In this document: positions 1 through 10,195 of the stretch, in pieces
Layout: each line of letters starts with the position of its first letter
Numbering within the stretch: the first letter of the stretch is position 1
DNA from: Streptomyces sp. NBC_00775
GTDB lineage: Bacteria; Actinomycetota; Actinomycetes; Streptomycetales; Streptomycetaceae
Direction: 5' to 3'
Assembly: GCF_036347135.1 (NCBI RefSeq)
Contig: NZ_CP108938.1
Location: forward strand, 930,001 to 994,000
DNA: 64,000 nucleotides
The notes under the pieces: model-generated
Database searches by the model: none
What the model saw: the letters and a program-made list of their open reading frames with translations, nothing else
What the model was told of the DNA's origin: nothing
Made by a program: the position numbers and the translations under genes

Positions 1-421
1 CGGAACGGAGATGGGCGCGGAATTCCTGCGGCCGGTCCCCTCCGTAGCGCCTGATGATCGGACTGCGTGCGGCCAGTCCAGCCGCCTTCGCCCCGGTGGC
101 CGCGCAGACCGCGAGAACGAACGTCCAGAAGCTGTCCACCAGCACGAAGCCGGCCGTTGCCAGCGCCTGGACCACCAGGGTGGCCGCGTAGACGCCGCGC
201 GCTCCGCGTGTGTCCGCGAGATGGCCGACGACGATGCCCACGGCCAGTGAGACGAGACCGGCGATGCCGAGTCCGAGGCCCACCTGGCCTGCCGGAAGGT
301 GCACCGACTGGGTGAAGTACAGCACCCCGGCGGTCAGGTAGAGGCCGCTGCCGACGGTGTAGACGAAGTTCGAAGCGGCGATGACGCGTTGCGGTCCGGC
401 GTCCGGGATCAGACGGGGCAT
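1..421 (-). CDS. MFS transporter, N-terminal part (cut by window edge)
   Basis: Only the first 140 codons are in the window. The visible protein begins MPRLIPDAGPQRV and carries about four hydrophobic segments. Between the second and third lies the sequence GHLADTRGARG, which matches the conserved loop 2-3 motif of the major facilitator superfamily, so an inner-membrane drug or metabolite antiporter is the likely function. The ATG at 419-421 follows a GGAG about eight bases upstream. The gene is divergent from a UvrA-like ABC protein, a pairing often seen around self-resistance or drug-response genes. The substrate cannot be told from this fragment. Confidence 0.8.
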   Translation of the reverse strand, partial: MPRLIPDAGPQRVIAASNFVYTVGSGLYLTAGVLYFTQSVHLPAGQVGLGLGIAGLVSLAVGIVVGHLADTRGARGVYAATLVVQALATAGFVLVDSFWTFVLAVCAATGAKAAGLAARSPIIRRYGGDRPQEFRAHLRS

Positions 422-467
422 GAAGGGGCTCCGCATTCGGGCAGGCGGTAAGGACCGGTCAAGCTTG

Positions 468-484
468 TTGCATGTTACTTGCAA
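468..484. promoter_or_regulatory. 17-bp inverted repeat between divergent MFS and UvrA-like genes
   Basis: TTGCATGTTACTTGCAA reads nearly the same on both strands: apart from the central base only one pair of positions breaks the symmetry. It lies in the 138-bp divergent spacer and overlaps a TTGCAA that could serve as a -35 box for the UvrA-like gene. Dyads of this size and TTGC/GCAA ends are typical of MarR-family operators. No MarR gene is visible here, so the regulator is unknown. Confidence 0.55.
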
Positions 485-559
485 GAGCAAGAGTTTTGTT
501 ATTACGCATGCGATGGCCTTGTATCGTGGGCTCTGTCCCAAGCCGCAGGAGTCCACCCC

Positions 560-2899
560 ATGCACAGCCCCCACGACCCGTACGTCCGCGTCCGGGGCGC
601 CCGCGAGCACAACCTCCAGGGCGTGGACGTGGACATCCCGCGTGACGTCCTCGCGGTCTTCACCGGCGTCTCCGGCTCCGGCAAGTCCTCGCTGGCCTTC
701 GGGACCATCTACGCGGAGGCGCAGCGCCGCTACTTCGAGTCGGTCGCCCCGTACGCGCGACGGCTGATCCACCAGGTGGGGGCGCCGAAGGTCGGGGAGA
801 TCACGGGGCTGCCGCCCGCGGTGTCCTTGCAGCAGCGGCGGTCGGCGCCGACGTCGCGCTCGTCCGTGGGGACGGTCACCAATCTCTCCAACTCGCTGCG
901 CATGCTGTTCTCGCGGGCGGGCGACTATCCGGAGGGCGCCGCGCGGCTCGACTCGGACGCGTTCTCACCCAATACGGCGGCCGGGGCCTGCCCCGAGTGC
1001 CACGGTCTCGGTCAAGTGCACCGTACGACCGAGGAGTTGCTCGTACCCGATCCGGCGCTGTCGATCCGCGAGGGCGCGATCGCCGCGTGGCCGGGTGCCT
1101 GGCAGGGCAAGAACCTGCGGGACATCCTCGACACGCTCGGCCACGACGTGGACCGGCCCTGGCGGGAACTGCCCGCCGAGGAACGGGAGTGGATCCTCTT
1201 CACGGACGACCAGCCGGTCGTCACCGTGCACCCGGTGCGCGACGCGGAGCGGATCCAACGCCCTTACCAGGGTACGTACATGAGCGCCCGGCGCTATGTC
1301 ATGAAGACCTTCTCCGACACGAAGAGCCCGACGCTCAGGGCCAAGGCGGAGCGGTTTCTCAGCAGCGCCCCCTGTCCGGCGTGCGGCGGCAGCCGGCTGC
1401 GTCCCGAGGCGCTGGCGGTGACGTTCGCCGAACGGAACATCGCCGAGCTGGCCGCGCTGCCGTTGGCGGAGCTGGCTCGTGCGCTGCGGGGAACCGGCGA
1501 GGCCGCCCGGGTCCTCACCGCCGACCTCAGATCCCGTATCGCGCCCGTCGCCGAGCTCGGCCTCGGCTATCTGAGCCTCGACCGGGCGACCCCCACCCTC
1601 TCCGCGGGGGAACTCCAACGGCTGCGTCTGGCAACGCAGTTGCGCTCCGGTCTCTTCGGGGTCGTGTACGTCCTCGACGAGCCGTCCGCGGGACTGCACC
1701 CGGCGGACACCGAGGCCCTGCTCACCGTCCTGGAGCGGCTGAAGTCGGCGGGCAACTCGGTGTTCGTCGTGGAGCACCACCTCGATGTCGTACGGGGCGC
1801 CGACTGGCTCGTCGACGTCGGTCCGCGCGCCGGCGAGCACGGCGGGCGCGTGCTGCACAGCGGCCCGGTCGCGGAGCTGGAGCGCGTGGCGGAGTCCGCG
1901 ACGGCACGCTTCCTCTTCGACCGCTCCCCCGCTGCGGTACGCGACGTCCGGTCACCCGGCGGCCAGCTGAAGATCGGGCCGGTCACCCGGCACAACCTGC
2001 GCGGGGTCACCGCCGAGTTCCCGCTCGGCGTGTTCACCGCGGTCACCGGCGTCTCCGGCTCCGGCAAGTCCACGCTGATCGGCGAGATCACGGAGGAGCT
2101 CCCCGGTGTCGGGCGTCTCGTCTCCGTCGACCAGAAGCCCATCGGCCGTACCCCGCGCTCCAATCTGGCGACCTACACCGGCCTCTTCGACGTCGTACGC
2201 AAGGTCTTCGCCGCGACTCCGGAGGCGAGAAGGCGTGACTACGGCGTGGGGCGCTTCTCCTTCAACGTCGCGGGCGGACGGTGCGAGACGTGTCAGGGCG
2301 AGGGCTTCGTCAGCGTGGAGCTACTGTTCCTGCCCAGCACCTATACGCCGTGCCCGGACTGCGGTGGGGCGCGCTACCACTCCGAGACGCTCGAAGTGAC
2401 GTACCGGGAACGGAACATCGCACAGGTCCTGGACCTGACGGTGGAGGCCGCGGCCGACTTCTTCGCGGACACCCCGGCCGTCGCGCGCAGCCTCACCACG
2501 CTCCTCGACGTGGGCCTCGGCTATCTGCGACTCGGCCAGCCCGCAACCGAGTTGTCCGGCGGTGAGGCCCAGCGCATCAAGCTGGCCAGCGAGTTGCAGC
2601 GGGTGCGTCGCGGCCACACCTTCTATCTCCTCGACGAGCCGACGACGGGGCTGCACCCGGCCGATGTCGAGGTGCTGATGCGCCAGTTGCACGGCCTGGT
2701 CGACGCGGGCCACACGGTCGTGGTCGTCGAGCACGACATGACGGTGGTCGCGGGCGCCGACTGGGTGATCGACCTGGGCCCCGGCGGGGGCGACGCGGGC
2801 GGGCGGATCGTGGCGGCGGGGCCGCCGGCGGAGGTGGCGGCGGCGGCAGAGAGCCGGACGGCGCCCTACCTCGCCCGTGCGCTCGGACAGGGGCGGTAG
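560..2899 (+). CDS. UvrA-like excinuclease-family ATPase (class II, DrrC-type)
   Basis: This 779-residue protein has two ABC ATPase halves. Walker A GVSGSGKS occurs near residues 36-43 and again near 497. The signature is LSAGE in the first half (near 346) and LSGGE in the second (near 664). Zinc-finger CxxC pairs (CPEC/CPAC and CETC/CPDC) interrupt each half as in UvrA. It is about 170 residues shorter than housekeeping UvrA, as in the class II paralogues that lack the UvrB-binding region, a group that includes the daunorubicin-resistance protein DrrC. An upstream in-frame TTG at 479 is unlikely, because ATG 560 has AGGAG eight bases before it and gives the family-typical N-terminus. Its role is probably DNA-linked drug resistance rather than general repair, inferred from family and neighbour. 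Confidence 0.85.
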   Translation: MHSPHDPYVRVRGAREHNLQGVDVDIPRDVLAVFTGVSGSGKSSLAFGTIYAEAQRRYFESVAPYARRLIHQVGAPKVGEITGLPPAVSLQQRRSAPTSRSSVGTVTNLSNSLRMLFSRAGDYPEGAARLDSDAFSPNTAAGACPECHGLGQVHRTTEELLVPDPALSIREGAIAAWPGAWQGKNLRDILDTLGHDVDRPWRELPAEEREWILFTDDQPVVTVHPVRDAERIQRPYQGTYMSARRYVMKTFSDTKSPTLRAKAERFLSSAPCPACGGSRLRPEALAVTFAERNIAELAALPLAELARALRGTGEAARVLTADLRSRIAPVAELGLGYLSLDRATPTLSAGELQRLRLATQLRSGLFGVVYVLDEPSAGLHPADTEALLTVLERLKSAGNSVFVVEHHLDVVRGADWLVDVGPRAGEHGGRVLHSGPVAELERVAESATARFLFDRSPAAVRDVRSPGGQLKIGPVTRHNLRGVTAEFPLGVFTAVTGVSGSGKSTLIGEITEELPGVGRLVSVDQKPIGRTPRSNLATYTGLFDVVRKVFAATPEARRRDYGVGRFSFNVAGGRCETCQGEGFVSVELLFLPSTYTPCPDCGGARYHSETLEVTYRERNIAQVLDLTVEAAADFFADTPAVARSLTTLLDVGLGYLRLGQPATELSGGEAQRIKLASELQRVRRGHTFYLLDEPTTGLHPADVEVLMRQLHGLVDAGHTVVVVEHDMTVVAGADWVIDLGPGGGDAGGRIVAAGPPAEVAAAAESRTAPYLARALGQGR

Positions 2900-2931
2900 C
2901 CGGCAGGTCCCCGAGCCCATGGGCACGGCCG

Positions 2932-3870
2932 TCAGGGGTGTGCGCCGGCCGGTGAACAGGCTCGTCGCGGGCCCCCTTGTGCCGCGTCCGCGAGAGCACG
3001 TCGGTCGTTGTGGGCGCCGGCCGCGAGCACGGGCCGCAGCTCCACCTCGGCCACCAGCCCCCGCGCCGACGCCACCCGCCACAGCGACGCGAGGAGCGAG
3101 TCGTCGCCGACGAAGGCGGGCGCGGTGCTCGCCGCTCCCCCGGTGAGCCGGTAATGGAGGCGCACCGGCTGGACGGGCACGCCGGCGTCGAGCGCGGCCT
3201 GGAAGACGGCCCGGCGGAAGTGTCCCTGGGCCCGGCCGCACCACGTGCTGCCCTCGGGGAAGGCGACCACGGCCGCCCCGCCGCGCAGCGCCTGGGCGAT
3301 CCGGTCCACGGTGGCGGGCAGGGCGCGCAGCCGGTCGCGTTCGATGAACAGGGTGCCGCCGCGAGCCGCCAGCGCGCCCGCCACGGGCCAGCCGCGGACC
3401 TCGGTCTTGGCGAGCATCCGCGCCGGGCGGACGGCGGCGAGCAGCGGGATGTCCAGCCACGAGATGTGGTTGGCGACGATCAGCAGTCCACCGGTGGGCC
3501 CGGCGGCTCCGGTGATCCGTGTCCGTACACCGGCGGCGCGCACGACGGCGAGGCACCAGCGGCGGATCCACCGGTCGCGCGGTACCGCCCGCATGCGTGC
3601 CGCGAGCGGGGTCAGGAGGACGCCGACGAGGACCACCAGCAGCACCGCGGCGAGCCGCAGAACGGCGCGCGGCACCGCCGCCCAGGATGTCGTGGACTCC
3701 ACGCAGCCGTGCGGGGAGCAGGGTGCGGTGGGCAGCCAGGCACTGGTCTGCGGGGCGGGGCGGGGCGCCACAAGCCGCGGCACCGTGGGCACGGGACCGG
3801 GAAGCACCGCGACGCCCGGCCCGCCACCGAGGCGTGGGCGGCGGATGACCGCGAGGCGGGGCGCGCTCAT
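2932..3870 (-). CDS. 1-acyl-glycerol-3-phosphate acyltransferase family protein (OlsA-like)
   Basis: A 312-residue PlsC-family acyltransferase. The catalytic HX4D motif appears as NHISWLD near residue 131 and the substrate motif as FPEGSTW near 204. A hydrophobic segment around residues 75-95 should anchor it to the membrane. The first 70 residues are Pro-rich and not typical of the family. Its ATG overlaps the upstream GNAT stop codon by one base (TGATG), so the two are translationally coupled. A GNAT N-acyltransferase followed by a PlsC-type O-acyltransferase is the classical OlsB-OlsA arrangement for ornithine lipids, where OlsA esterifies lyso-ornithine lipid. A role in ordinary phosphatidic acid synthesis cannot be excluded. 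Confidence 0.8.
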   Translation of the reverse strand: MSAPRLAVIRRPRLGGGPGVAVLPGPVPTVPRLVAPRPAPQTSAWLPTAPCSPHGCVESTTSWAAVPRAVLRLAAVLLVVLVGVLLTPLAARMRAVPRDRWIRRWCLAVVRAAGVRTRITGAAGPTGGLLIVANHISWLDIPLLAAVRPARMLAKTEVRGWPVAGALAARGGTLFIERDRLRALPATVDRIAQALRGGAAVVAFPEGSTWCGRAQGHFRRAVFQAALDAGVPVQPVRLHYRLTGGAASTAPAFVGDDSLLASLWRVASARGLVAEVELRPVLAAGAHNDRRALADAAQGGPRRACSPAGAHP

Positions 3871-4643
3871 CAGGCGGGGACGAGTGAGAGGAAGTGCCGC
3901 AGATAGCGCGGGTTGACCCGGCGCATCGACAGCAGCACGTACAGATCGGCGACCCCGAAGTCCGGGTCGTGCGCGGGTTCGGCGCAGACCCACGCGCCGA
4001 GCCGGAGATAGCCGCGCAGCAGCGGGGGCAGCTCCACGCGGGCCGGTGGCCGGGCTACGCCTTCCGCGCTCCAGGGCAGCAGCGGACGTACCCGGTACTC
4101 CTCGGGCGCCAGGTGCTTGTCCTGGACCCGGTCCCAGGTGCCGGCGGCGAGCGCGCCGCCGTCGGCGAGCGGGATGGAGCAGCAGCCGGCGAGCCACTCG
4201 TGGCCGCCCTCGACCATGTAGCGGGCTATGCCGGCCCAGATCAGCCCGATGACCGTGCCGTCGCGGTGGTCGGGGTGGACGCAGGAGCGGCCGACCTCGA
4301 CGAGCCCGGAGCGGATGGCGGCCAGCGGGCCGAGGTCGAACTCGCTCTCCGAGTACAGGCGTCCGGCGATCGCGGCACGCTCGGGCGGCAGCAGCCGGTA
4401 GGTGCCGACCACCTGGCCGGTCACCGTGTCGCGGACCAGCAGGTGATCGCAGTACGCGTCGAAGGCGTCGATGTCGTGGCCGGGCTCCGGGGTGGTCAGG
4501 AGGGCGCCCATCTCCCCGGCGAAGACGTCGTGGCGCAGCCGCTGGGCGGCACGGACGTCGGCCTCGTCGCGGGCGAGGGTGACGGTGTAGCGGGTCGGGG
4601 CGACGGGTTGCGGGGGGCTGTCGAGGGTGGAAACGCCGGTCAT
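3870..4643 (-). CDS. GNAT-family N-acyltransferase (OlsB / hemolysin-like)
   Basis: A 257-residue protein of the long GNAT type. It has the N-terminal RLRHDVFAGEMGA block and the central EVGRSCVHPDHRDG block, the acyl-carrier-binding region shared by OlsB ornithine acyltransferases and autoinducer-synthase-like GNATs. It lacks any signal peptide and should work at the cytoplasmic membrane face. Start ATG 4643 has GGAG six bases upstream. It is coupled by a TGATG overlap to an OlsA-like acyltransferase, which supports lyso-ornithine (or other amino acid) lipid synthesis from acyl-ACP. The amino acid substrate is inferred from family and context only. Confidence 0.72.
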   Translation of the reverse strand: MTGVSTLDSPPQPVAPTRYTVTLARDEADVRAAQRLRHDVFAGEMGALLTTPEPGHDIDAFDAYCDHLLVRDTVTGQVVGTYRLLPPERAAIAGRLYSESEFDLGPLAAIRSGLVEVGRSCVHPDHRDGTVIGLIWAGIARYMVEGGHEWLAGCCSIPLADGGALAAGTWDRVQDKHLAPEEYRVRPLLPWSAEGVARPPARVELPPLLRGYLRLGAWVCAEPAHDPDFGVADLYVLLSMRRVNPRYLRHFLSLVPA

Positions 4644-4807
4644 GGCACTCTCCTGGTCACGGGCCGGTTTCGGCTCATCGGCGGCAGACCGGATCGGTGC
4701 GGTCTGCGCGCTCCTGTTCTTCCGATGCCGGTTGGCGTGCGCGTGACCTGCGCCAGGAGGGCGGATGTGAGGATGTTGAATGCCAGGGGTGCCCGGGAAC
4801 GCGAGAC

Positions 4808-4839
4808 GGGACCGGGGCTTGAGCACCACACCCGGTCCC
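4808..4839 (-). terminator. Hairpin downstream of sdhB
   Basis: GGGACCGGG (4808-4816) pairs perfectly with CCCGGTCCC (4831-4839) across a 14-base loop, about 35 bases past the sdhB stop. It lacks a U-tract, as is usual for Streptomyces terminators, and closes the sdhCAB unit. Confidence 0.6.
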
Positions 4840-4873
4840 GCCCGTCCGCACCATACGGCGAACGACGTGTCGG

Positions 4874-5619
4874 CTAACGCTTGCCCGCCTTGCGGGTCGC
4901 GCGCAGCCACTCCTTGTTCATGCTGGTGATGGAGACCAGCGGGATGCCCTTCGGGCAGGCGGTCGCGCACTCGCCGGTGAGGGTGCAGCCGCCGAAGCCC
5001 TCGTCGTCCATCTGCGCCACCATGTCGAGCACGCGGGTCTCGCGCTCGGGCGCGCCCTGCGGCAGGACGTTCAGGTGGTTGACCTTCGCCGAGGTGAACA
5101 GCATCGCCGCGCCGTTCGGGCAGGCCGCGACGCAGGCGCCGCAGCCGATGCACTCGGCGTGCTCGAAGGCGAAGTCGGCGTCCGGCTTGGGTACGGGCGT
5201 CGCGTGTGCCTCGGGCGCGGCGCCGGTCGGGGCGGTGATGTAGCCGCCGGCCTGGATGATCCGGTCGAAGGCCGACCGGTCCACCACCAGGTCCTTCACC
5301 ACCGGGAAGGCCGAGGCGCGCCACGGCTCGATGTCGATCGTGTCGCCGTCCTGGAAGGACCGCATGTGCAGCTGGCAGGTGGTGGTGCGCTCGGGTCCGT
5401 GTGCGTCACCGTTGATGACGAGCGAGCAGGCACCGCAGATGCCCTCGCGGCAGTCGTGGTCGAAGGCGACGGGGTCGTCGCCGCTCAGGATGAGCTCCTC
5501 GTTGAGGGTGTCGAGCATCTCCAGGAAGGACATGTCGGCCGAGATGTCGTCCACCTCGTACGTGGACATCGCTCCGTCGGCGCCGGCGTTCTTCTGCCGC
5601 CAGACGCGCAGGGTGAGCT

Positions 5620-5623
<4 letters not shown>
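4874..5623 (-). CDS. sdhB: Succinate dehydrogenase / fumarate reductase iron-sulfur subunit
   Basis: A 249-residue electron-transfer subunit. A plant-type [2Fe-2S] motif CREGICGAC (Cys58, 63, 66, with Cys83) lies in the N-terminal half. The bacterial-ferredoxin-type motif [11 protein letters not shown] near residue 157 and the [12 protein letters not shown] stretch supply ligands for the [4Fe-4S] and [3Fe-4S] centres. Electrons move from SdhA FAD through these clusters to the haem/quinone site in SdhC. Its ATG overlaps the sdhA stop by four bases (ATGA), giving coupled translation. The three-gene set without sdhD is the one-cytochrome type seen in Bacillus and in the secondary Sdh of actinobacteria. 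Confidence 0.95.
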
Positions 5624-7569
<1,946 letters not shown>

Positions 7570-7570
7570 G

Positions 7571-8278
7571 TCAGCTCACCACTCCGGTCATGACACCGAC
7601 GGGTACGGAGATGAAGCCCGCCGTGAGCACCAGCGCGAGGACGTTGGCGACGGTTTTGAAGGCGCGGTCGCGGGTGCGGCTGCCGACGCCGAGGGTCTGG
7701 GCCGCGCTCCAGAAGCCGTGCCGGATGTGCAGGCCGAGCGCGAGCATCGCGACGATGTAGATGACGTTGCCGTACCAGGTGGAGAAGGTGTCCACGACGT
7801 TCTGGTACGGGTGGCCCTCCTGGAAGCCGCCGGAGTGCACGGTGCCGGTCGTCAGGTCGAGGATGTGCCAGACGATGAACAGGCCGAGGATGGTCCCGCC
7901 CCAGCGCATGGTGCGCGTCGCGTAGCTGGACCTCGGCTTCTTGTGCACGTACTTGCTGGGGCGCGCCTTGATGTCGCGGCGGCTGAGCTGGTACGCGGAG
8001 ACGGCGTGCGCGACGACGGCGACGACCAGCACCACGCGGACGAGCCAGAGCGTCCATTCGTAGTGCATGAAGGGCTCACCGACCGTGCGCAGCCAGTGCC
8101 CGTAGTGGTTGAATTCGCCGGCCCCGAAGTAGATCTTCAGGTTCCCGATCATGTGGGCGACCAGGTACAGCACCATGATCAGGCCGCTGACGGCCATCAC
8201 GGTCTTCTTGCCGACGGAGCTGTCCCACACGGTGCGCGCCATGGACGGCCGTCGGTCCGTCCGCGTTGCCAGAGCCAT
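7571..8278 (-). CDS. sdhC: Succinate dehydrogenase cytochrome b subunit (five-helix type)
   Basis: A 235-residue membrane protein with five hydrophobic helices, for example [19 protein letters not shown] near residue 25. Histidines in the helices ([29 protein letters not shown]) are candidates for the two haem b groups of the single-subunit anchor. I chose ATG 8278. No Shine-Dalgarno precedes it, but a -10-like TAGCGT lies only eight bases upstream, so the mRNA is probably leaderless or nearly so. An alternative in-frame ATG at 8242 also lacks a clear ribosome site. A LysR gene is divergently placed. Confidence 0.92.
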   Translation of the reverse strand: MALATRTDRRPSMARTVWDSSVGKKTVMAVSGLIMVLYLVAHMIGNLKIYFGAGEFNHYGHWLRTVGEPFMHYEWTLWLVRVVLVVAVVAHAVSAYQLSRRDIKARPSKYVHKKPRSSYATRTMRWGGTILGLFIVWHILDLTTGTVHSGGFQEGHPYQNVVDTFSTWYGNVIYIVAMLALGLHIRHGFWSAAQTLGVGSRTRDRAFKTVANVLALVLTAGFISVPVGVMTGVVS

Positions 8279-8286
8279 GTCACGGA

Positions 8287-8317
8287 ACGCTAGGGCCCGA
8301 GGGGCCGATCGGTCCAA
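8287..8317 (-). promoter_or_regulatory. sdhC: Predicted sdhC promoter (leaderless)
   Basis: On the minus strand TTGGAC (8317-8312) and TAGCGT (8292-8287) are separated by 19 bases, and the ATG of sdhC begins eight bases after the -10 box. Transcription would therefore start at or within about two bases of the start codon. Confidence 0.5.
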
Positions 8318-8338
8318 GACATGGTGCGGCTCGATTCC

Positions 8339-8353
8339 ATAGGCATGCCCTAT
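8339..8353. promoter_or_regulatory. LysR-type box (T-N11-A) between sdhC and lysR
   Basis: ATAGGCATGCCCTAT has matching five-base arms (ATAGG/CCTAT) around a five-base centre and contains T-N11-A (8340 to 8352). Its centre is about 67 bases upstream of the predicted sdhC transcription start, the canonical recognition-site position for LysR activators. It also lies ten bases before the LysR start codon, where binding would repress the regulator itself. Confidence 0.65.
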
Positions 8354-8362
8354 CGTGGCTGT

Positions 8363-9247
8363 GTGCAGTTCACGCAGCTCCAATACTTCGTGGCCGTCGC
8401 CGAGACCCGGCACTTCACCCGGGCCGCCGATCTGGTCCATGTGGCACAGCCGTCCCTGTCCCAGCAGATCAAGGCGCTGGAGCGGGAGTTGGGGGCGGAT
8501 CTGTTCCTGCGGGCGCGCGGGAACATCACGCTCACGGACGCGGGCGAGGCGCTGCTGCCACTGGCCCGGCGCATCCTCGCCGACGCGGACACGGCCCGGC
8601 ACGAGGTGCAGGAGCTGGCCCAGCTGCGCAGCGGCCGGATCCGCCTCGGTGCGACCCCGAGCCTGTGCACCGGTCTGCTCCCGGACGTGCTGCGCGCCTT
8701 CCACGACCGCTATCCGGGCATCCGGCTGCTGATCGAGGAGGGCGGTTCGCACGATCTCGTACGGGAACTCGCGCGCGGCGCCCTCGACCTCGCCCTGGTC
8801 GTCCTCCCCCTCCCGACGCCGTCCCCCGCACTGACCACGGTGGAGCTGCTGCGCGAGGACCTGGTGGTGGTGTCGTCGCCGGAGGCCCCCGCACCTGGCC
8901 GCGGCCGGCGCACGGTCCGTGTCGCCGATCTGGAGGGCGAGCGTCTGGTGATGTTCCGGCACGGCTACGACCTGCGGGAACTGACCGTCGCCGCCTGTCG
9001 CGCCGAGGGCTTCGAACCCGACTTCGCCGTGGAGGGCGGCGAGATGGACGCCGTCCTCGGCTTCGTCCGGTCGGGGCTGGGCGTGGCCGTCGTGCCGCGC
9101 ATGGTGGCGACGCGGTCCGGGCGGGGGCTACGGGTGACACCGCTGGCCCGGCCCGGACTGCACCGGACGATCGCGCTGGCCCACCGCAGCGATGTAGCTC
9201 CCCCGCGCGCGGCGAGGGAGCTGCAGAGGATGCTGCTGGAGCGTTGA
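8363..9247 (+). CDS. LysR-family transcriptional regulator of the sdhCAB locus
   Basis: A 294-residue regulator. Starting at GTG 8363 gives the standard LysR opening QFTQLQYFVAVAETRHF, with the winged helix-turn-helix in residues 1-60 (AADLVHVAQPSLSQQIK as the recognition region). The remainder is a periplasmic-binding-like co-inducer domain (SGRIRLGATPSLCTGLLP onward). An in-frame ATG at 8321 would run through the operator and is less likely. It is divergent from sdhC across 84 bp containing a LysR box, so it probably activates sdhCAB in response to a metabolite. The ligand is not evident. Confidence 0.88.
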   Translation: MQFTQLQYFVAVAETRHFTRAADLVHVAQPSLSQQIKALERELGADLFLRARGNITLTDAGEALLPLARRILADADTARHEVQELAQLRSGRIRLGATPSLCTGLLPDVLRAFHDRYPGIRLLIEEGGSHDLVRELARGALDLALVVLPLPTPSPALTTVELLREDLVVVSSPEAPAPGRGRRTVRVADLEGERLVMFRHGYDLRELTVAACRAEGFEPDFAVEGGEMDAVLGFVRSGLGVAVVPRMVATRSGRGLRVTPLARPGLHRTIALAHRSDVAPPRAARELQRMLLER

Positions 9248-9289
9248 ACCGTCAGCTCGGCTCGGAGGGGAACAGGGGCAGGGGGTGGG

Positions 9290-10069
9290 TCACCAGGTCG
9301 GAACGAAGCCGCCGTCGATGATCAGGTCACTGCCGGTGATGTTCCGTGCGCGGTCACCGGCGAGGAAGAGGACCAGTTCGGCGACCTCGGCGGGCTGGGA
9401 GAAGCGGCCGGTCACGGTGGACCCGGCCACCTGCGCGACCACGTCGTCGGGAGCGATGCCGGCGGCGGCCGACACGGTCGCGGCCACTCCGTCCCCACCG
9501 AGCCACAGCTCCGTCTCCACCGGGCCGGGGCTCACGGTGTTGACCCGGATGCCCCGGGGCCCGACCTCCTTCGACAGCGCCTTGGAGAAGGCGACCAGGG
9601 CGGCCTTACCCGCGCTGTAGTCGATCACCATAGGGTCGGGCAGCGTCGCGTTGACCGAGCCGACGGTCACCACGGAGCCCTGGCCGGCCTCCAGCATCAG
9701 GGGCAGGGCGGCCCGGGTGACCCGTACGGCCGTGAGCAGGTTCAGATCGACGGTGCGCGCCCAGTCCTCGTCGGTCACAGTGAGGAAGCCGCCGGTGCGA
9801 GCCGGGGCCGAGCCCACGTTGTTGACGAGGACGTCGACGCGCCCTCCCGCGGCCTCGACCAGCCGCTCCGCCGCACCGGGTTCGGCGAGATCGACGGGCA
9901 CCCAGGTGACGGAGCCCTCCTTCACCAGCGCGTCCAGCCCCGCCGACATGGTGCGGGACCCTGCGACGACCGTCGCCCCCGCCCTGGTCAGCGCCTCCAC
10001 GACGGCCAGTCCGATGCCCTTGCTGGCTCCGGTCACCACGGCGGTCCGGCCCTGCAGTTCCGTGCTCAT
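9290..10069 (-). CDS. SDR-family oxidoreductase
   Basis: A 259-residue classical short-chain dehydrogenase. The cofactor motif is TGASKGIG near residue 14, NNVG near 85, and the catalytic Ser with the YSAGKAA Tyr-Lys pair near 150. The C-terminus NITGSDLIIDGGFVPTW is typical. An in-frame ATG lies 15 bases upstream, but ATG 10069 has GGAG and GAGGACG immediately before it. It ends 42 bp from the convergent LysR gene. The substrate is unknown. The decayed alpha/beta hydrolase upstream suggests a once-functional small operon. Confidence 0.85.
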   Translation of the reverse strand: MSTELQGRTAVVTGASKGIGLAVVEALTRAGATVVAGSRTMSAGLDALVKEGSVTWVPVDLAEPGAAERLVEAAGGRVDVLVNNVGSAPARTGGFLTVTDEDWARTVDLNLLTAVRVTRAALPLMLEAGQGSVVTVGSVNATLPDPMVIDYSAGKAALVAFSKALSKEVGPRGIRVNTVSPGPVETELWLGGDGVAATVSAAAGIAPDDVVAQVAGSTVTGRFSQPAEVAELVLFLAGDRARNITGSDLIIDGGFVPTW

Positions 10070-10195
10070 CGTCCTCAACTCCATTGCTACGGCGCCTGAT
10101 TCGGGGCGCCTGGTGGTGTTCGTTCCGGCGGTCCGGCCGTTGGCCGGCGGTAGGGGTGGCTCGTCGATCGTCCGACGCCGTCGGCCTCCTTTCCG

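Noticed and set aside
965..1858. Long open frames antisense to the UvrA-like gene
   Set aside because: High G/C third positions keep opposite frames open; the proteins are Arg/Gly-rich with no domain and no ribosome site.
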